Source: Hetaerina americana
Lineage: Eukaryota; Arthropoda; Insecta; Odonata; Calopterygidae
Reading direction: 5' to 3'
NCBI GenBank assembly: GCA_022747635.1
Contig: JAKTNV010000006.1
Span: forward strand, 70,409,590-70,473,589
DNA: 64,000 nt
Position numbers and translations under genes: made by a program
The notes under the pieces: model-generated
Databases searched by the model: none
Seen by the model: the letters and a program-made list of their open reading frames with translations, nothing else
Told to the model about the DNA's origin: nothing
Shown here: positions 60,401 to 64,000 of the stretch, piece after piece
Layout: each line of letters begins with the position of its first letter
Position numbering within the stretch: position 1 is the stretch's first letter

Positions 60401-61325
60401 AGGAGTTTTAGAGTCATTTGTTCATATATTTCTCTAAAATCATGCAGTAAATGAAATAATTTGTTTATTTATAATTTGAAATTAGGCTACGAATTGGAAA
60501 ACTACCAAAGAATAAAAGAGTAAATTATAAAAAAATTCTGTAAACATCAAATTAAAAAGAATTTTCATTAAAGCGAAACAAAAAGTACATAAGTACAATT
60601 ATCAGGTAAAAAATTATTTTTATATTTCATTTCCATTGGTTTGTAGTTCACGTTTTCTACTTTATGGTGAATTCCATTACACTAAAAGATACATTACTCT
60701 TTAAGCGCAATAGCATAATATGATCAGTGATATTATATTAAAAGGCTTCTTCAAGTTGAAACTAATATATTTCTACTAATAAAGTTAGTGGGTAATATTG
60801 TCCACCTCCAAGAAAAGTAGCTATTATTACGCTTATTTATTTGACTTAAAATATATTATAACTTAGCTGATTCAGCTTCCATTTTCTGGACAAACAAATA
60901 TTAGCCAGAATACCAGAAATGGTAAGTGATACTTCAACACGCTGCGAAAGCTTTCCAATAAATGTACCCGCATAAAAATTGCCTTAATGATCTACTTTGT
61001 ATCACTTCGATTCTCAGACAAGGAAACAGATCTGGAATCTCTCATTTGTTCAGCCACTATATAAATCTCACATGAACAAACATTTCATATTTTAGCTGAT
61101 TACGTACTGTATAAATATCTTCTGTGTAAAAGTGAATCTCTCAATTTACTAAGAAGTAACTTTTGAAGTTTTCATTTTTTGCATGAATTCCTACATTGTA
61201 ATAATTATTAATGTTATGTTTTTCAATTAATTTTATTGATTCAAACTAAAACCTTGTTTGATATGTAATCAAATCTTGCTAATTACTAATTTTTCCAATT
61301 GCACAGGCACACACAAATGATGAAT
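60401..61325. other. AT-rich, nothing recognised
   Basis: No feature noticed. Confidence 0.4.
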
Positions 61326-61400
61326 TACGAGGGCGCATCAATAAGTACCCGTGTTTGACGACAAAGGGTGTTCCTGAGGGAAGTTAATGTTTTGCCTACC
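61326..61400 (+). mobile_element. solo mariner-like terminus
   Basis: TACGAGGGCGCATCAATAAG followed by TACCCGTG resembles the TIR start of the element at 22268 (CGAGGGTCATC...AAGTA...CCCGT), preceded by TA. No opposite end or coding sequence follows, so it is a broken-off end or an old remnant. Confidence 0.4.
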
Positions 61401-63289
61401 TAATTTAACTACCTTCTTGCTTAACTAATTTAACTAAATTTACGCATGGCCATCAAGTGCTCAGTCGGAACTTGTTTCTAGAATATAACATCAAATTTTT
61501 AATATTCAGTTTGATTTCCACTTGGTGAGATATATCACCTGATTTTTTCCGGATCTACTAGTTATTAAGTTGAGAAAATCAAACTCCTTGATAGCAGAAA
61601 ATATAGACGCACAAATCATAAGGGAGTGAATCATTTCTACATGCACAGGTTGTTCACTATTTGCGCAGCTACTCAATAGCGAAACCAGGAATATTCATTG
61701 AGCGGCATGAGGTACTCATTATTAGCACTTACATTCAGGCATCTCACTGAAAATATTCATTTGATAATTGCTTCAACATAGGAGGTTATCATTAAAATTG
61801 ATTACACCTTTCTTCAGATTATATCCCACTCATCAATATAATTATCAATCAATACACTAAACCTACTCGTTCATTAATTTTTTTACCAAATTTGTAAGCA
61901 ATTTCTGAGATTTACTATCGTCATATCATAAACCCGACTGTATTTGTACAGTAACCACTAATGCTACATTGTTATGACGATCCATTACGACTCTGTAATA
62001 ACAAATTTTTTATTCGAGTTTCACTAGCAGTATTTAACAAGCACATCTGAAGACCATCAAGATATATAAACAACATAACCCATTACGAAGGCAACTGTGG
62101 GGCCTCAAGGGTAACGTTAATCTTTCATCAATATTTTTGCTGTATGAAATGAATTTTTGTGTTGTCAGAAGGGAAAGTTTATTATTAAAACAAATATTAA
62201 ATATTTTACGAATTGAAATATGAAGTGTGCATAGGTATAAAGGCGGATTTTGTGCTAATGAAAGGAGAGGTGAGACCTCTCTTAACCCGAAGCCCCCTCG
62301 TCTACCTCCGAAAGCATTAGATTTATTATTTTATGCTTGGAGATTACGCTCGCTACTAAAAAAATTATATTAAGTGCCTTTTCCCTGCTCTACATATTAT
62401 CTTCTTAGGTTTTCGATGCATGAGCTTGTAAAGGTACTCTAGGATTTCCTCCAGCCGACGGAAATGTATGTAATCGACAACTTCATAGTTGGTTAATTGA
62501 ATCTCATTCATAATTTATATGCTGATCTTCGACTAACCAATGTTATAAATGTATTTTTTTAACATTCGACAGTTAAAAAAAAATATTTGAAGCAAACAAA
62601 AATTTAGGGAATCATAAGTTTCTCAATGAAGTGTGCTCATTTTTTTCTCCCTGATGAGGGACGAGGGATATCTTGAAATCATGTGCGGTTTTTCGTTCCT
62701 TTTGGACATGCTTTCAAATCGTGACACAAAATGGCTTTATACTCTATCAATAGCCCCTAAACCCCGTCGTTTTTTCTCCATCCCCCTATAATTAAAACTA
62801 TCCCTTTCTCAATCAAACTTCATATTTGATTTTAAAATTCTTCAAAATAATTATGCGCTCCTATCCTTCTATCCGCTCCTAAAAATTTGCCTACCTAGTT
62901 ATGTTCCATTTTCTCCCTTATTAGGTATATTGATGATTAAGACATTTTATGTGCGTTATTCTGTTTAGTAATTATTTATAATTATGTAATATAATCAATG
63001 TTTACCCTTTCATCGTCTTTGTACCTTGTCTGATCTCTTAAAATGCATTCCAATCAAGAAATAATCCCTCTTCGTAGTAATAGTGGAAATGGATTTATTT
63101 TGGGGCATCAACTACTTTTAGGTCATTTAGCACCTCTCACTACCCAATACTTTTTATATGAAAGGTATGAAACTGAAATCGATTAATTATGTTATCAAAA
63201 TTAAACAGCAAAAAATCCAAGCATCGATTCGTGCAACGTACCACTGATGTGTTACAAGAGGCATTAGAGACAATAATATTTTTTTAAAT
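61401..63289. other. AT-rich, nothing recognised
   Basis: Small hairpin GAGAGGT...ACCTCTC near 62265-62281. No coding motif noticed. Confidence 0.4.
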
Positions 63290-64000
63290 GAAAATTCAAC
63301 TAATAAATTCTGCGTTGTAGTCTAGCAGAGAAATGAGGTATTCCTTGACGTTTAATCTACCACTTGACGCCTGATATTTCTCACATTCCGTCACTATATG
63401 TCTCATGTTTATGGAGGGAACTTTCAATGTTCAATGTTTATGGAGGGAACAAATTGACCAAGAAGTGGTATTATCTCCAGTGAGGATGTAAGTGTGAGTC
63501 AGAGCAGATTGCTCTATTCTCAATCGAGTTTTGCCGACCTCTTCGCTCCGTTAGCTTCTTAGATAGATGACCAAGCTGAAGCCAGTGGTTTCTCAATACG
63601 AAGCTTGTGTCAGGTAACAATCCGTCATGTGTCGTTTAACTGCTTATGAGATACATCCTTCAGGGCCATTTTAAGATCCTAAGCCAGTACCATCGAAGTT
63701 TCTAGGCTAGTGGCATTCAGGGCCTCCTTAGCCGCTGAATCAGCCTTCTCATTTCGGGAAATTTTTACCCAGGGACACTCAGTACAAAAATACTTAAACA
63801 CCTTTATGGTGGAGGTTGAGGAGGGATAAATGAATTTCTTGGGAAATTGGATAAAGTACGAAAAAAACGGAAATCACGTTAGCGAACTCCTTGTGTCAGT
63901 ACAAATGAGAAAGGAAAGATTACTGCATCTGACGGCTCACCCGACACCTTGAAAATCGTTATCTCGGTCAAAACTGTGTTGGGAAAAATATTTTGTGCGA
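63290..64000 (-). mobile_element. LINE RNase H and C-terminal region (decayed), off window edge
   Basis: Minus strand: VFKYFCTECPWVKISRNEKA leads on through DSAAKEALNA (63815-63715), the end of an RNase H domain where the family has WVP.H.GI.GNE.AD..AK.A. After stops and a frameshift come RLRIEQSALTHTYILTGDNT (about 63524-63465) and VRHIVTECEKYQ (about 63404-63369), the C-terminal R.R.GHT..TH..L and LT..H.L..C pattern of RNase H-bearing non-LTR retrotransposons (I, R1 and related clades). A 29-bp internal duplication interrupts it at 63405-63450. The reverse transcriptase would lie to the right, outside the window. Confidence 0.75.

Noticed and set aside
1..64000. Canonical tRNA or rRNA genes, CRISPR arrays, bacterial promoters, prophage
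   Set aside because: No cloverleaf-compatible sequence with an intact B box, no rRNA-like blocks, no regularly spaced repeats and no bacterial gene organisation were seen on either strand.

Overview
This looks like a gene-poor, AT-rich stretch of an arthropod nuclear genome, most likely an insect; the species cannot be fixed from the sequence. The evidence is the mix of mobile elements: DD34D mariner transposons, RTE-like and CR1/Jockey-like non-LTR retrotransposons, an RNase H-bearing LINE, Penelope-like elements with a GIY-YIG domain, tRNA-like SINE candidates and MITEs. Long (TA)n tracts and vertebrate-unlike spacing fit as well. I found no operon-like gene packing, ribosome binding sites, rRNA or canonical tRNA genes, or CRISPR array. 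I recognise no host protein-coding gene; at best there are two weak candidate exons.

Layout. 0-6 kb: two copies of one MITE family in opposite orientation (612-779, 4041-4321), a 53-bp dispersed repeat and LINE 3' tails. 6-8.9 kb: a TA microsatellite and a long purine/pyrimidine-skewed block. 8.9-14.4 kb: the densest repeat cluster, with a Penelope-like remnant (minus), a long-TIR MITE, a second and longer Penelope-like remnant (plus), an RTE fragment abutting it, a LINE tail and another RTE remnant. 16.5-23 kb: a decayed mariner, three RTE fragments, a 94-bp perfect palindrome built from RTE 3' ends around a TA core, and a mariner deletion derivative with perfect 33-bp TIRs. 23-37 kb: mostly unique sequence broken by C/T-rich, CpG-containing blocks, a SINE candidate and a LINE 3' end. 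37-42 kb: unique sequence with two hairpins. 42.4-46 kb: CR1-like and RTE-like remnants. 48.5-49.5 kb: a second decayed mariner. 54.8-58.6 kb: an RTE copy, then a structurally intact mariner with an open 357-aa transposase, 27-bp TIRs and TA target duplications. 63.3-64 kb: the RNase H end of another LINE, running off the window.

How it fits together. The window is a layered graveyard of transposons with one apparently young resident (57289-58620). Most coding remnants carry stops and frameshifts. The RTE family is present in at least seven pieces on both strands, and its 3' end has been reused in the palindrome. I found no convincing undescribed multi-gene system. The points most worth a second look are the intact mariner, the mariner derivative that keeps only its DNA-binding half, the TA-cored palindrome, the short perfect hairpins, the strand-biased pyrimidine blocks and the candidate terminal exon at 56783-56925.
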